Origin: Actinomycetota bacterium
GTDB taxonomy: Bacteria; Actinomycetota; Thermoleophilia; Gaiellales; Gaiellaceae
Reading direction: 5' to 3'
Length of the DNA: 49,361 bases
Assembly (NCBI GenBank): GCA_005888315.1
Contig: VAWH01000071.1
Coordinates: forward strand, 1 to 49,361
Positions 48,268 through 49,361 of this stretch are shown one piece after another (position 1 is the stretch's first letter; every line of letters begins with the position of its first letter). The notes under the pieces are model-generated. The model was given only the letters and a program-made list of their open reading frames with translations. It was not told where the DNA came from and ran no database searches. The position numbers and the translations under genes were made by a program.

Positions 48268-48735
48268 TCATCCCTCGTCTCCGGTGTCGTCGTCTGACTT
48301 TCCGTCTCCGCCCACGCGCGAGGCGAGCTCGCGTGCCGCCACGGCTGCCGCTCCCACCGCTGCCGCGGCGGCCGCCCCCTTGGCGGCCGTTCGCAGGCTG
48401 GAGCTGTCCGGCGTGACCTTCTCCTCGACTCCTTCGATCGCGCCCTCGGTCGCCTTCTCCGCTCCCTTCTCGGTGAGCTCCGGCAGACCCGCCAGCTCCG
48501 TCTGCGTGAGGTCGAGCCGGTTGACCGCCTCGGCGAAGCGCAGGTAGGTGTCGACGCTGGCGATCACGATGCGGGCATCGATCGTGATCAGCTCGATCCC
48601 GATCACCGCGATCCGCACGTAGGCGTCGATCACCAAGCCCTTGTCCAGGATCAGCTCGACCACGTCGGCCAGCCCACTCGGGCTGGGCGCACGCTGCAGG
48701 TAGTTGCTCGCGGTTCCTTGGGTTGCGATTGCCAT
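48268..48735 (-). CDS. gvpA: Gas vesicle structural protein GvpA, copy 1, with Ala-rich tail
   Basis: 155 residues. The shell core is identical to copy 2 except for one residue in the first 80. The C-terminus is longer: an acidic stretch (EKATEGAIEGVEEKV) and an Ala-rich helix (AAKGAAAAAAVG, 117-128, on to SR at 140), then an acidic end. Such a tail would project from the vesicle wall. ATG is 3 bases after the 42-residue gene. Confidence 0.94.
   Translation of the reverse strand: MAIATQGTASNYLQRAPSPSGLADVVELILDKGLVIDAYVRIAVIGIELITIDARIVIASVDTYLRFAEAVNRLDLTQTELAGLPELTEKGAEKATEGAIEGVEEKVTPDSSSLRTAAKGAAAAAAVGAAAVAARELASRVGGDGKSDDDTGDEG
48496..48735. repeat. gvpA DNA repeat, copy 1
   Basis: Partner of 47534-47773. 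Confidence 0.9.
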
Positions 48736-48738
48736 GGA

Positions 48739-48867
48739 TCAGCCTTCCGTCCGTTCCCGACGCCGTCGGATCTCGTTCGCTAGCCCGGCCAGCGCAACGA
48801 GCCCGCCGAAGATGCTGATGGTGCGGCTCTTCCCGAGCACGCGTGCTGCTGTGAGAGCGGCGCCCAT
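48739..48867 (-). CDS. 42-residue membrane-type peptide in the gas vesicle operon
   Basis: Begins MGAALTAARVLGKSRTIS, has a hydrophobic segment IFGGLVALAGLANEI and a strongly basic end RRRRERTEG. It fits exactly between the SRPBCC stop (3 bases before its ATG) and gvpA copy 1 (3 bases after its stop), a spacing that favours a real gene. No clear Shine-Dalgarno, so it may be translated by coupling. No known Gvp of this size is recognised. Confidence 0.6.
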   Translation of the reverse strand: MGAALTAARVLGKSRTISIFGGLVALAGLANEIRRRRERTEG

Positions 48868-48870
48868 CGT

Positions 48871-49361
48871 TCAGCTCGACGTGAGCGCCTCGCGTCGCTC
48901 GTGGCGCCGGTTCTCCCGCTCGCGCCGCTCGGAGTCGCGATCTCGATCATCGTCCTCGGAGCTTTCATCCTTGTCGCCGCGCGACTCGCTGCGGCTCTGA
49001 GCATCGTTTTTGTCGCTCTCCTCGTCACCGTCGCGGTGCTGCTCCATCTCCTCGGGCTGCGAGCGATACTCGAGTCCCTCCGCATCGCCGAACTCGACGT
49101 AGGCCTTGAAGCGCGCCAGGTCGGCCTCGACGGCGCGCTTCACGAAGCGCATTCCCGAGGCCATCTTCTCGATCATCCCCGACGGCACGAAGTCGATCGT
49201 CACCAGCACCCGCGTGAGGTTCTTCTCCAGCCGGTGGAAGCTGATCACGCCCGAGTGCTGCGTGCCGCTGACGGACTTCCACGCGATGCGGTCGTTCTGC
49301 CGCTTGTCGGTGATCTCGCCGTCCCACTCACGCGTGCTGAACCAGATCTTCTCGCCCCAGT
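48871..49361 (-). CDS. SRPBCC-fold gas vesicle operon protein, N-terminus off the right edge
   Basis: Partial; 162 residues visible. The frame reads WGEKIWFSTREWDGEITDKRQNDRIAW, VSGTQHSGVISFHRLEKNLTRVLVTIDF, and MIEKMASGMRFVKRAVEADLARFKAYVE, which is the second half of a START/polyketide-cyclase fold. Such SRPBCC genes occur in actinobacterial gas vesicle clusters; ligand unknown. The last 60 residues are a very charged, probably disordered tail (ESSEDDDRDRDSERRERENRR). Confidence 0.85.
   Translation of the reverse strand, partial: WGEKIWFSTREWDGEITDKRQNDRIAWKSVSGTQHSGVISFHRLEKNLTRVLVTIDFVPSGMIEKMASGMRFVKRAVEADLARFKAYVEFGDAEGLEYRSQPEEMEQHRDGDEESDKNDAQSRSESRGDKDESSEDDDRDRDSERRERENRRHERREALTSS

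Noticed and set aside
1-49361. CRISPR arrays, tRNA or rRNA genes, insertion sequences
   Set aside because: No regular spacer-repeat pattern, no TTCGA-type tRNA arm in a cloverleaf context, no rRNA-like stretch and no transposase were seen.

Overview
The window is a high-GC chromosomal segment packed with short-spaced or overlapping genes. The gene content suggests an actinomycete-type (Actinomycetota) bacterium: a CtaG cytochrome oxidase assembly protein, an actinobacterial-style gas vesicle operon with GvpO but no GvpN, a purine operon with the small, PurS/PurQ-dependent type of PurL, and many genes that appear to be transcribed without a leader. A deep soil lineage such as Thermoleophilia is my guess, not something the sequence proves. 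I saw no rRNA, tRNA, CRISPR array or insertion sequence.

Layout. (1) 1-8090, almost all minus strand: surface and secretion genes. These are a polysaccharide-type sugar transferase with a nucleotidyltransferase, a secreted glycosidase-like protein with a PASTA tail, an orphan response regulator, a secreted metallophosphoesterase and a secreted beta-helix protein with two nearly identical PKD domains. The intergenic spaces hold strong RNA-like structure and a 21-bp direct repeat shared by two promoters. (2) 8088-9524: a tightly overlapping NTF2-VOC-NTF2-VOC operon. (3) 9782-12339: a proline-rich exported protein followed by a PAS histidine kinase; then a GNAT enzyme and an EamA transporter on the other strand. 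(4) 13821-23117: purL-purF and purM-purN-purH, separated by ctaG, a VOC protein and an arginase-fold protein. (5) 23208-29694: an MFS exporter, cystathionine beta-synthase, BolA, monothiol glutaredoxin, a DUF2269-like membrane protein, a lipoprotein, cystathionine gamma-synthase and an MBL hydrolase, so transsulfuration sits beside Fe-S handling. (6) 29664-41901: a CGNR regulator divergent from an MFS exporter, a GNAT enzyme, a glycogen-debranching-type glycosidase with a GT4 glycosyltransferase, an SDR, a giant cyclase-ATPase-TPR protein, a CDF metal transporter and an HD-GYP protein. (7) 41990-49361, minus strand, running off the right edge: a gas vesicle operon of at least sixteen genes.

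The gas vesicle operon is the most interesting system. Beyond the recognised shell and assembly genes (two gvpA, three gvpF/L, gvpG, gvpO, two gvpJ/S-type, gvpK and an SRPBCC gene) it carries several unrecognised proteins. An alanine-rich helix module recurs in GvpO, in the tail of one GvpA and in at least one accessory protein. A second motif is shared by two accessory proteins at opposite ends of the operon. There is also a 42-residue membrane peptide and an RS-like disordered protein with a Rho-N-like end. I read this as a possible dedicated organising layer on or around the vesicles.

At the level of gene expression, ten starts have a TANNNT box 6-8 bases upstream, which implies leaderless transcripts. 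One of these drives purL, whose reading frame contains no ATG, GTG or TTG in the right place and seems to start with CTG. ctaG and the VOC gene share a single symmetric -10 element in a 20-bp divergent gap. The purH start codon is buried in a hairpin.
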